Below are positions 28,210 to 36,132 of a stretch of DNA of 64,000 nt, one piece after another. The translations under genes were made by a program, and so were the position numbers. Within the stretch, counting starts at the first letter, position 1. The number at the start of each line of letters is the position of its first letter. The DNA is from Microbacterium faecale. Its GTDB lineage: Bacteria; Actinomycetota; Actinomycetes; Actinomycetales; Microbacteriaceae. Location: NCBI RefSeq assembly GCF_014640975.1, contig NZ_BMHO01000002.1, positions 186,001 to 250,000 on the forward strand, read 5' to 3'. The notes beneath the pieces were generated by a model, which was given only the letters and a program-made list of their open reading frames with translations, was not told the origin of the DNA and made no database searches.

Positions 28210-28895
28210 GCCGCCAGCCGCGTGAGCGCCTCGATGACGACCTGCGCCGAGCGGGCGGCCGCGTCGTCGATGTGGGTGGCGAACTCGTCCGAGTCGGGGG
28301 CGCACAGGTCGCTGATCGCCCGGCACGCGGCGAAGCGGACGCCGTGGTTGTGCGCGATCTGCGCGATGGCGGCCGTCTCCATGTCGACGGTCCGCACCGC
28401 TGGGAAATCCCGCCGCAGCACGTGGGCAAGCTCAGTCGTGACGAACTTCTCGCCGGACCCCATCGCCGCTTCACGCACGTCGCCCGCGGCGTCGGTGAGC
28501 GCCGCGACAAGGGCCGGATCCGCGGCATAGGACGCCGGCATCCCGGGCACTTGCCCGAGCTCGTAGCCGAAGGCGCGCGCGTCCGCGTCGAGATTCACCA
28601 CGGATCCGCCCACGACGACATCGCCGACGCGAGCATCCGACGCGAGCCCGCCCGCGGAGCCGACGCTCACGAGGATCACGCCCTCCGGTCCGTAGCGGTG
28701 GAGCGCACCGGCGGCGGCGTCAGCGGCGTTGACCATGCCGATGCCGCTGATCACGAGCACGACAGTCGCGTCACCGAGCACGATGCCACGGTGGACCGCG
28801 CGCCCGACGGGGATCGGGTCACTCGCCTCGCGCGCGGCGTCGAGGAACGGCTGCGCCTCCTCCTCCATCGCGACCTGGAGGACGATTGCGGTCAT
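28206..28895 (-). CDS. mtn: 5'-methylthioadenosine/S-adenosylhomocysteine nucleosidase
   Basis: The enzyme removes adenine from MTA and SAH; with SAH it gives S-ribosylhomocysteine, the substrate of LuxS. The 229 residues contain [34 protein letters not shown], the substrate-binding [12 protein letters not shown], and the catalytic aspartate in RAISDLC. The ATG overlaps the stop of luxS by four bases, and its stop overlaps the start of truA, so luxS-mtn-truA is one translation-coupled unit. Confidence 0.96.
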   Translation of the reverse strand: MTAIVLQVAMEEEAQPFLDAAREASDPIPVGRAVHRGIVLGDATVVLVISGIGMVNAADAAAGALHRYGPEGVILVSVGSAGGLASDARVGDVVVGGSVVNLDADARAFGYELGQVPGMPASYAADPALVAALTDAAGDVREAAMGSGEKFVTTELAHVLRRDFPAVRTVDMETAAIAQIAHNHGVRFAACRAISDLCAPDSDEFATHIDDAAARSAQVVIEALTRLAA

Positions 28896-29374
28896 GCCGA
28901 GCCGTCCGCGAACACCGTCAGCCACTCGTCGCGCTTCGCGAGGAACGCACGCACAGCGGTCTTCGCGCCGTCCAGCGAGTGGCTCGCTCCCCATCCGCAC
29001 TGCACGGTGTTGGCGGCGGGTACCTCGGTCGCGTCGAGGATGTCGGTGAGCGTCGCGGCAACGAGGTCGGCGACCTCCTCGGTCGTGTGCTCGCCCTCGA
29101 CGATCAGGTAGAAGCCCGTCTGGCATCCCATCGGCGAGAAGTCGAGGACGCGGCTCGAGTGGTCGCGGCTCTTCTCGGCGAACAGGTGCTCGATCGAGTG
29201 GATCACCGGCATCTCGAGATGGTCGACGTTCGGCTGCGCGAACCGCACGTCGAACTTGACGATCACGTCGCCCGCGGGGAGCGTCTTCCGGTCGGCCACC
29301 CGCAGATACGGCGCAGCGACCTTCGTGTGGTCGAGGTTGAAGGATTCGACGTTCATCCGGCCCTGATCAGTCAC
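28892..29374 (-). CDS. luxS: S-ribosylhomocysteine lyase
   Basis: LuxS splits S-ribosylhomocysteine into homocysteine and DPD, the precursor of autoinducer-2. The 160 residues keep the metal ligands H59 and H63 (HSIEH) and C126 (QCGWG) and the catalytic C84 in [10 protein letters not shown]. It starts with GTG at 29374. TAACCT at 29381-29386, which includes the stop codon of the upstream permease gene, ends 6 bases before the GTG, so luxS may have its own leaderless promoter. Confidence 0.97.
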   Translation of the reverse strand: MTDQGRMNVESFNLDHTKVAAPYLRVADRKTLPAGDVIVKFDVRFAQPNVDHLEMPVIHSIEHLFAEKSRDHSSRVLDFSPMGCQTGFYLIVEGEHTTEEVADLVAATLTDILDATEVPAANTVQCGWGASHSLDGAKTAVRAFLAKRDEWLTVFADGSA

Positions 29375-29383
29375 GCCCCCAGG

Positions 29384-30388
29384 TTACCGGCGCAACACCG
29401 CGTTCACGATGCGTCCGACCGCCGACGTACGGCGGGCGGTCTTCTCCCACTTCGAGAGCGCAACGGCGAGAAGCAGCGCGAGACCGTAGAAGAGGTCATT
29501 CACCCAGTTGGGGAGCCCCGCAAGCTGCAGCCCCTTGATTCCCACCGCGAGTACGTACATGGCCACGACCGTGCCCCAGACGTTGAACCGACCGCCCTTG
29601 AACTGGGTAGAGCCGAGGAACACGGCGGTCAGCGCAGGGAGCAGGAAGCTCGGTCCGACCGTCGGATCCCCTGCGTTGATGCGGCTCGTCAGAACGGCTC
29701 CGGCGAGTGCGGCGATGGCGCCGCCCGCCGTCAGACTCCAGATCTGCATCGACTCGACGCGGACGCCCGCGAGCCGCGCGGCCTCGGGGTTGAATCCGGC
29801 CGCGTACATTCGCCGACCGGCGGGCGTGCGTTCGAGCACGTACCAGCTCGCGAACGCCACGATCAGCAGGAGGTAGACGGGGACGGTGATCCCGAAGATC
29901 TGCGTCGCCGCGATCATTCGATAGTCGGGACCGAGATCCAGGATCTGTTGACTGTTCGACACCCATGCCATTCCGGCGAGGAGAATCGAGCTCATCCCGA
30001 GCGTGGCGATGATCGGCTCAACGCGGAGCTTCGTGATCACGATCGCCGTGACAAATCCGATTGCGGCGCCGACGACCAGCACGAGCGGCAGCTGGATCGC
30101 GATCGGGAGGCCGGCACGCGCGAGCATCCAGGCTGAGACGATGGCGGCGAACCCGACCTGGGCGCCGATCGCGAGGTTCAGCGAACCGGCGATGAGCGGA
30201 ACGAGCGCACCGATCGCGGCGATGCCCGTCAGCGCCTCGGCGTCGAGTAGAGAGCGCCACACTCCGAGCTGGAGGAACCTGTCGGGGATCCAGATCGAGA
30301 AGACGATCACCATCACGGCGAGGATGTAGATCGCGCTGATGTTGCGGAATGACAGGGCGTGCAGGACTTCTTGGCGGGAGATGCTCAC
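29384..30388 (-). CDS. sugar-type ABC transporter permease (RbsC family)
   Basis: This 334-residue membrane protein of the BPD_transp_2 family has about ten hydrophobic segments and the family pattern AGSLNLAIGAQVGFAAIV and ATLGMSSILLAG. It is the only permease of the cluster, so it should form a homodimer, as in RbsC. The substrate is not known. It lies 29 bp after the ATPase gene and 9 bp before luxS. Confidence 0.9.
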   Translation of the reverse strand: MSISRQEVLHALSFRNISAIYILAVMVIVFSIWIPDRFLQLGVWRSLLDAEALTGIAAIGALVPLIAGSLNLAIGAQVGFAAIVSAWMLARAGLPIAIQLPLVLVVGAAIGFVTAIVITKLRVEPIIATLGMSSILLAGMAWVSNSQQILDLGPDYRMIAATQIFGITVPVYLLLIVAFASWYVLERTPAGRRMYAAGFNPEAARLAGVRVESMQIWSLTAGGAIAALAGAVLTSRINAGDPTVGPSFLLPALTAVFLGSTQFKGGRFNVWGTVVAMYVLAVGIKGLQLAGLPNWVNDLFYGLALLLAVALSKWEKTARRTSAVGRIVNAVLRR

Positions 30389-30417
30389 GGGGGATCCTTC
30401 GGGTAGGAGGAGAAGTG

Positions 30418-31911
30418 TCAGGCGAGCCCGTAGCCCTCGGCGACGAGTCGATGTTCGGTGAGGTCGGCGCCAGAGAGCGTGACGGCGTGGTGCCCGTCGC
30501 GCATGACGATGACGCGATCGCAGAGGCGCAGGAGTTCCTTCGCGTCGCTGGAGGCCACGACGACAGCGGTGCCGCGAGCGGCGGCAGCGTCGACGGAGGC
30601 GTAGATCGCGGCCTTTGCTCCGATGTCGACGCCCTGGGTCGGTTCGTCAAGCAGGAGGATGTCCGGGTCATCGCGGAGGGCGCGCGCCATGACGATCTTC
30701 TGCTGATTGCCGCCGCTGAACTGTGACAGTCGCTGCTCTGTCCGGGGCGGCCGGACGCCGAACTCCGACATGAGTCGTCCGGCTTCGGCGCGTTCGCGTC
30801 CGACGGAGATGGCTCCGAAGCGTCCCGTGAGCGTGCGCAGCTGCGGAAGCGTCGTGTTCTCGCGCGCGGTGAACTCCGCGACCGAACCGAGTCGGGCGCG
30901 GTCGGAAGGAACGAAGGTGATGCCGCGGCGCAGGCTCGCCCGTGGCGACCGGTGCTGATAGTCGCGACCGGACACGACAACGCGGTCCGCGGCGGCGTCT
31001 TCTGCGCCGAACACCAGCGACGGCACCGCTTCGCGTCCGGAGCCAAGGACACCGGCGACGCCGACGATCTCGCCGCGCCGCACGTCGAAGTCGAGGTGTT
31101 CGACGGTGCTGCCGCGGAGGCCGCGGACGATGAGCACCGCGTCAGCTTCGGAGTCGAGAGCGCGGGCACCGCTGGGGTCGGTCGTCGCGTGAGCGGCCGC
31201 GCCCGTGATCAGCTCGACGAGACGCGCGTGATCGAGCTCGTCGATGCGCTCGTCGGCGACGGTCTGTCCGTCGCGGAGTACGATCGCTCGGTCGGCGAGG
31301 TTCAAGACCTCGTCGAGTCGGTGTGAGACGAAGACCACACCTGCGCCGTCGGACGCGAGGCGTCGAACCGCGTCGAACAGCACCTCGACCTCGTTGCGAT
31401 GAAGCGACTCGGTCGATTCGTCGAGCACGATGACGTTCGAGGGGTGGTCCCAGCCGTCGAGTGCGCGACAGATCGCGACGACGGCGCGTTGCGCGGGCGA
31501 CAGCTCGCGCACCGGCCTGTCCACGTCGAACGGTGCGCCGAAACGCGAGATCAGCTCGATCGTGCGCGCCCGCTCCGAGGCGGCGCGGAGCGGTGCGGCC
31601 GCCCCCGCGCCCTCGTCCTTCACGAGCGCGAGGTTCTCGGCGGCGGAGAGCTCGCCGATCAGCGCCAGATCTTGGTGGATGAAGTGGAGCTCCACCTCGT
31701 CGGCGAGCTCCACTTCGCCCTCGTCGCGCGCGTAGACCCCGGCGAGCACTTTCACGAGCGTGGATTTCCCCGACCCGTTGTGCCCCGGCACCGCCACGAT
31801 CTCGCCGGGGTTCACGTCGAGACTCACGCTGTCGAGCGCGACCAGGTTCGAGAATGCCTTGACGATCCCCGTCGCGCGAAGAAGCGGCCCGGTGCCCACA
31901 CGCGCGCCCAT
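30418..31911 (-). CDS. sugar-type ABC transporter ATP-binding protein (RbsA-like)
   Basis: The 497 residues hold two ATPase domains. The first has Walker A GHNGSGKST and Walker B VIVLDEST, but its signature is LSPAQ instead of the usual LS-GQ type. The second has a degenerate Walker A (GVLGSGREA) as in other RbsA/MglA proteins, a good signature FSGGNQQK and Walker B ILLLDEPTQG. Start and stop of the binding-protein gene share one base (TGATG). The start at 31911 removes a non-family extension. Confidence 0.9.
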   Translation of the reverse strand: MGARVGTGPLLRATGIVKAFSNLVALDSVSLDVNPGEIVAVPGHNGSGKSTLVKVLAGVYARDEGEVELADEVELHFIHQDLALIGELSAAENLALVKDEGAGAAAPLRAASERARTIELISRFGAPFDVDRPVRELSPAQRAVVAICRALDGWDHPSNVIVLDESTESLHRNEVEVLFDAVRRLASDGAGVVFVSHRLDEVLNLADRAIVLRDGQTVADERIDELDHARLVELITGAAAHATTDPSGARALDSEADAVLIVRGLRGSTVEHLDFDVRRGEIVGVAGVLGSGREAVPSLVFGAEDAAADRVVVSGRDYQHRSPRASLRRGITFVPSDRARLGSVAEFTARENTTLPQLRTLTGRFGAISVGRERAEAGRLMSEFGVRPPRTEQRLSQFSGGNQQKIVMARALRDDPDILLLDEPTQGVDIGAKAAIYASVDAAAARGTAVVVASSDAKELLRLCDRVIVMRDGHHAVTLSGADLTEHRLVAEGYGLA

Positions 31912-33062
31912 CAGCCGACGAGCCAGTTCTCGGCGAACCGGTCCTGGTAGTCGGGGATGCTGACGTAGCCCTCGCTCGCGTTTGCCGGTGCTGATTCCTG
32001 ATCGATGACATGGGTGATGGTGCTCGCGCGGGTCGCGACGTCCGGCCACTCATAGCTCTGTCCTGCCATCTCGCGGAGGAGCTGGTCGAGCACGGTCCAC
32101 ATCATGAGATTGAGGTCGACCGCGAGCGTCGCGTCCTGCTCTCCGTTCGCGATCTGCTCATAGTTGGGCGGTGCCGGCCACATCGCGATACCGCCGACGT
32201 CGAGGCCAGCGAGGGAGATCCGCTGCGGCAGGCCGATCTGCACCTCATCGACAGCGGCGATGAAGTACTCGGTGTCGGGGTTCGACTGCAGGTCGCTCAC
32301 GACGCGATCGGCCGCGGTCGAGCCGAGTTCCGCGATCGGGATGTCGACGACGCGCATCGTGCAGCTCGGGCACAGCTCCTCCATCTTCGCTTCGGCGCCC
32401 TCGAGCTCCAGAGCGGAGAACGGGAACTCCGGCACGTTGTAGAAGACGAACTCCTCCGCGCCGCCCGAGCGCATGATCGCGGCCGCTGCGAGTGCTTCGC
32501 CGTTGATCCGCATCCATTCCGCACCGTTGAACGCCTCCGGCAGTCCGAACTCGGTCGAATTGACGATCGAACCGCTGGCGATCGGGGCGCCCATCTCCTC
32601 GAGCTGCGCAATCTGTGATTCGAAGAAGACCGGGTCGAGCGTGATGTTGATCACGCCGTCCGGCTCGAGCTCGACGACCGTGTTCATCGCGCTGTTGATG
32701 CTCTGGGCGTCGCGACCGGTCTCAACCCTCTCCAGGTCGATTCCGAGGAGTTCGGCCGGCGCCTGCAGGTTCTCCCACATCACGGCGCTGACGGGGGTGC
32801 CCACGTCGAGATAGACGATCTGCGCGCCTTCTTCGACAGGCTCGTCCAGGGGCTCGTCGATCAGCAGGTCCTTGTCCGACTCGACGGCCCAGGGCTGGAG
32901 GAACTCTTCAGCGGCGGCGAGGGCACCCGACGCGTCCGTGGATTCGGATTCTGGTTCGGGCTCATTAGCGTCGCTGGTCGCCGAGCACCCCGCGAGGGCG
33001 ATCGCCCCGATCGAGACGAGGGCTGCTGCTCGGATTCGGCTCTTACTGTGATGTACGCGCAT
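31911..33062 (-). CDS. ABC transporter substrate-binding lipoprotein
   Basis: The 383-residue product has a lipoprotein signal peptide (basic start, hydrophobic AAALVSIGAIALAGCS with the lipobox cysteine at about residue 26) and a Ser/Glu-rich linker, then a type I periplasmic-binding fold of the sugar/aromatic class with TPVSAVMWENLQAPAE. Two cysteines in ELCPSCTMR might form a disulfide. The ligand cannot be read from sequence. GGAAAGGA precedes ATG 33062. It lies 38 bp after the aldehyde dehydrogenase gene. Confidence 0.88.
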   Translation of the reverse strand: MRVHHSKSRIRAAALVSIGAIALAGCSATSDANEPEPESESTDASGALAAAEEFLQPWAVESDKDLLIDEPLDEPVEEGAQIVYLDVGTPVSAVMWENLQAPAELLGIDLERVETGRDAQSINSAMNTVVELEPDGVINITLDPVFFESQIAQLEEMGAPIASGSIVNSTEFGLPEAFNGAEWMRINGEALAAAAIMRSGGAEEFVFYNVPEFPFSALELEGAEAKMEELCPSCTMRVVDIPIAELGSTAADRVVSDLQSNPDTEYFIAAVDEVQIGLPQRISLAGLDVGGIAMWPAPPNYEQIANGEQDATLAVDLNLMMWTVLDQLLREMAGQSYEWPDVATRASTITHVIDQESAPANASEGYVSIPDYQDRFAENWLVG

Positions 33063-33100
33063 CGTCGCACGTCCTTTCCTGTGTGTGATTGGTGCTGTCG

Positions 33101-34555
33101 TCAGAATGGATAACGCTGGATTCGCGACTGGAGCGTCGCCCATTGGCCGGTCGTGAAGGCCTCGATGTTTGCCTCGTGCCCGCCGAAGCGCGCCCCGGTG
33201 CCAGAGGCGCCCGTCCCCCCGAACGGCGCCTGCGCCTCGTCGTCGACGGTCTGGTCGTTGATGTGGAGGATGCCGGTGTCGATGCGCTCGGCGAGCTCAT
33301 ACGCGCCGAAGGCATCGGACGAGAGGATTCCAACCGAGAGCCCGTACTCGCTGGCATTGATGATGTCGATGGCTTCGCCGACGTCATCGAATCTCAGCAC
33401 CGGTGCAACCGGCCCGAAGATCTCTTCGACGAATGCCGGATGATCGGCGCGCACATCACCGAGCACCGTGGGTCGGTAGAACAGATCGGTGTATTCGCCT
33501 CCGGCGAGCACGCTCGCGCCGGTCTCGACGCTGCGCGTGACGATGTCGTGCACCCTGTCGCGCTGCGACGCGTCGATGATCGGACCGAGCGGAGTTCCCG
33601 TCGACGGGTCGCCCACGCCGAGCGCCGCGGCCTTCTCCGCGAGAAGACGGGTGTACTCGTCGTAGATGTCGGCGTGGACGAGGTGGCGCCCCGTCGTCAT
33701 GCAGATCTGTCCCTGGTGGAGGAAAGATCCCCACGCTCCCGCCGCGGCGGCCGCGGCGACGTCGACGTCGGGCATCACGAGCAGAGCGTTGTTGCCGCCG
33801 AGCTCGAGATGCACCCGCTTGAGGAGCCGGCCCGCGCGTTCGCCGATCGCGCGACCGGCCACGGTGGATCCGGTGAAGGAGATGACCGGCACATCCGGGT
33901 GGTCGACGAGCGCCGCGCCGGTCTCGGATCCGCCAGGAACGACCGCGAGCACTCCCTCGGGGAGCCCGGCCTCCACGAGCGCGGCGGCCAGGATCAGTCC
34001 GCCGGAGACGGCGGTGCGCGGATCCGGCTTCAGGACGACGGTGTTGCCGAGCGCGAGCGCCGGAAAGACGGACCGCGACGACAGGATTGCGGGGAAGTTG
34101 AAGGGCGAGATGACCCCCACGACGCCCACAGGACGCCGACGCGACAGGCTGAGGCGCGGATGGGTGGACTGCAGCAGCTGCCCGTACGGCATCATCGCCG
34201 TCGCGGCGGCGGCGTGGGCTTCGCTCACGACGATGCCGACTTCGAATTCGGCCTTCCCGCGACCGGATCCTGCCTCGCGCACGAGCCAGTCGGCGACCGT
34301 GTCGGAGTTCTCCTCGAGGATCACTGCCGCGCGGCGCAAGACGGCCGCACGCTGCTCCGCCGGCCTCGCCGCCCATTCGCGCTGCGCCGCTGACGCTCGG
34401 CCGACCGCGTCGTCGAGGTCGGCGGGCGTGCCAGAACCGACCTCCGCGATCTGTTCTCCCGTTGCCGGGTTCACGACCGGCCGGGTCTCCTCCACCGGCG
34501 ACCACCCACCGATGTATGCGCGTCCGCGCCACTCGCGCTCCTCGAAGAACGTCAT
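33101..34555 (-). CDS. NAD(P)-dependent aldehyde dehydrogenase (benzaldehyde/vanillin type)
   Basis: The 484 residues are a full-length ALDH. Visible are the NAD-binding ISPFNFPAILSS, FTGSTVAGRAIGE, the general base glutamate in LELGGNNALLV, the catalytic cysteine in QGQICMTTGRH, and EEIFGPVAPVL. The close resemblance to benzaldehyde and vanillin dehydrogenases (QICMTT, NDQTVDDEAQAPFGG) suggests aromatic or bulky aldehydes. It is the first gene of the ALDH-ABC transcript and is divergent from the AraC gene. The upstream -10 TAACGT (34598-34603) gives a leader of about 37 bases. Confidence 0.9.
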   Translation of the reverse strand: MTFFEEREWRGRAYIGGWSPVEETRPVVNPATGEQIAEVGSGTPADLDDAVGRASAAQREWAARPAEQRAAVLRRAAVILEENSDTVADWLVREAGSGRGKAEFEVGIVVSEAHAAAATAMMPYGQLLQSTHPRLSLSRRRPVGVVGVISPFNFPAILSSRSVFPALALGNTVVLKPDPRTAVSGGLILAAALVEAGLPEGVLAVVPGGSETGAALVDHPDVPVISFTGSTVAGRAIGERAGRLLKRVHLELGGNNALLVMPDVDVAAAAAAGAWGSFLHQGQICMTTGRHLVHADIYDEYTRLLAEKAAALGVGDPSTGTPLGPIIDASQRDRVHDIVTRSVETGASVLAGGEYTDLFYRPTVLGDVRADHPAFVEEIFGPVAPVLRFDDVGEAIDIINASEYGLSVGILSSDAFGAYELAERIDTGILHINDQTVDDEAQAPFGGTGASGTGARFGGHEANIEAFTTGQWATLQSRIQRYPF

Positions 34556-34626
34556 CGTCTCTCCCATCCACGCCGCCCTCTGCGACGACTGGATCCGACG
34601 TTAGGAGCGCGCTCACGTTCGGCACC

Positions 34627-34680
34627 CGGCGTTTTGTGCACAGTGGGCCGTTCTCACGACCGGATCGGCGTTTTGTGCAC
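34627..34680. promoter_or_regulatory. pair of direct repeats in the ALDH-araC divergent promoter
   Basis: The 15-bp sequence CGGCGTTTTGTGCAC occurs at 34627-34641 and again at 34666-34680, 39 bp apart and in the same direction, each followed by a GGCC..CTCAC-like tail. The first copy abuts the predicted -35 region of the ALDH promoter. AraC-type activators bind such tandem half-sites, so this is the likely operator for the adjacent regulator. Confidence 0.7.
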
Positions 34681-34755
34681 GAGGCCCTCACACGCGATAG
34701 CCGCCGGCGGTGGGGCGGGCTACGCTCAGCATTCACTAATGGAGGTGACGCGACC

Positions 34756-35691
34756 GTGTTTGTTCTCGAAGCAGAGACGGCCGATGACTGGGAATCGGTC
34801 GTGAGCCGATGTTTCGTTCCCCTGCGTTGCGCGGGCTTCGAAAAGACCTTCACGGGACGGATGGAACACACGCCCCTCGATGAGCGGATCTCGATATCGC
34901 GTGTCACGACGGGCGGCACCAGCGCCGAGCGCACCGAGCGTCTCGCGCGCGGATCCGGATCCGACGATGTCCATATCTCGCTGCAGCGGTCGTCGCGCGG
35001 GATCGTTGCCGGTGACGGCTCCGCGACGAGCGTCGCGCCGGGCGCGGTGTCCATCTACGCCACCGACCGCCCGTACTACCTGGACTACTCCTGGCCCGAG
35101 CAAGAACAGCTGATCGTCCAGGTCTCGCGCGAATCTCTCGGTCTCCCGGAGCGCATGCTCGAAGACACGATGAATCGCCTCGCCGTGCCGGGCGGGATCC
35201 GCGACGTCGCCGCACGCGGTCTCTTCAGCTATGTCGCGGATCCGCCGATCACCGCCTCACCGCTGGAGTCAGCCGATGTCGCACGCGATCTCGCGTACGT
35301 GATGATCCGATCGTCGTTCCGAGAAGGCACAGTGGCGCCGCGCACGTCCGGTGGTCTGCGGCACATGGCACAGCAGTTCCTGCGCGAGCACGCGACCACG
35401 CCGGGGATCGATATGGCGGACGTCGCACAACACCACTTCGTGTCGCGACGGCGGCTGTATCAGGCGTTCGAGAAAGCGGGAACAACGCCCGCGGCATATC
35501 TCCGCGCCGAGCGCGTACGCCGCGCCACCCGGCTGCTCGAGGACCCCGAGAACACGTTGTCAATCGAACGGATCGCGCAGGCGAGCGGATTCGAGGACGT
35601 CACGACCTTCACGCGCGCGTTCCGTCGTGCACACGGCCAGACGCCGCGCGATTGGCGGGCGGCTGCAAAGGCGACGCAAGGCGTTCGATGA
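34756..35691 (+). CDS. AraC-family regulator with AraC_binding_2 sensor domain
   Basis: The 311 residues have an N-terminal FeaR/NphR-like sensing domain (WESVVSRCFVPLRC at the start, YYLDYSWPEQEQLIVQV in the middle) and two C-terminal helix-turn-helix motifs (VAQHHFVSRRRLYQAFEKAG and IAQASGFEDVTTFTRAFRR). Such regulators often activate catabolism of aromatic amines, phenols or their aldehydes. The GTG start at 34756 follows a perfect GGAGGTGA by 7 bases. The 3' end overlaps the convergent MerR gene by 83 bp. Confidence 0.92.
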   Translation: MFVLEAETADDWESVVSRCFVPLRCAGFEKTFTGRMEHTPLDERISISRVTTGGTSAERTERLARGSGSDDVHISLQRSSRGIVAGDGSATSVAPGAVSIYATDRPYYLDYSWPEQEQLIVQVSRESLGLPERMLEDTMNRLAVPGGIRDVAARGLFSYVADPPITASPLESADVARDLAYVMIRSSFREGTVAPRTSGGLRHMAQQFLREHATTPGIDMADVAQHHFVSRRRLYQAFEKAGTTPAAYLRAERVRRATRLLEDPENTLSIERIAQASGFEDVTTFTRAFRRAHGQTPRDWRAAAKATQGVR

Positions 35692-36031
35692 GTTCCTCCG
35701 CCGCTTCGAGCTGAGCAGCGAGCTTCTCGCGCCGCTGTTCCGCATCGGCCACGAACGAGTCGAGTGCCGCGCGAGCGGTAGCGTCGGACGGATCCTTCGC
35801 CAATGCGGCGCTCGCGGTGAGGACTTCGCCCATCTGATCGAGCGAGAAACCGAGCGGTTTCATCCGCCGGATCAGCAGGATCCGTTCGACGTCGGCGTCC
35901 GTGTACAGGCGGTACCCGGCATCGGTGCGGTCACTCGGCTTGACGAGGCCGACGTCGTCGTAGTGGCGGAGCGTCCGCAGCGAGAGACCGGTGCGTTCGG
36001 CGACCTCGCCGATGTGGATGGTTCCGGCCAC
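35609..36031 (-). CDS. MerR-family transcriptional regulator
   Basis: The 140 residues begin with a MerR winged helix (IGEVAERTGLSLRTLRHYDDVGLVKPS, then RTDAGYRLYTDADVERI) and continue into a dimerising coiled coil with many Ala, Glu and Arg residues. There is no cysteine motif for metals and no long ligand-binding domain. The GTG start follows GAGGAG by 8 bases. It is divergent from the SulP gene; the dyad at 36058-36080 is its likely operator. Confidence 0.9.
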   Translation of the reverse strand: MAGTIHIGEVAERTGLSLRTLRHYDDVGLVKPSDRTDAGYRLYTDADVERILLIRRMKPLGFSLDQMGEVLTASAALAKDPSDATARAALDSFVADAEQRREKLAAQLEAAEELIERLASPLQPPANRAASGRVHDGTRA

Positions 36032-36048
36032 GAGCTCGGCTCCTCAAT

Positions 36049-36080
36049 TTGGTGGTCAACCCTCACGTAACGGTAGGGTT
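36049..36080 (+). promoter_or_regulatory. MerR-type promoter of the SulP gene with operator dyad
   Basis: A -35 hexamer TTGGTG (36049-36054) and a -10 hexamer TAGGGT (36074-36079) are separated by 19 bp, the overlong spacer typical of MerR-activated promoters. The dyad AACCCT-N11-AGGGTT (36058-36080) lies in that spacer. The transcription start would be near 36086. Confidence 0.75.
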
Positions 36081-36132
36081 CAGTGTGGGCGTTCGCCCGA
36101 CCATCTTCCCCCACTCCATTCTGGAGGCAGCA

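Noticed and set aside
29384..33062. ABC transporter next to luxS taken as an AI-2 (Lsr) importer
   Set aside because: The binding protein lacks the LsrB pattern, there is a single permease, and no lsrK, lsrF or lsrG is present.
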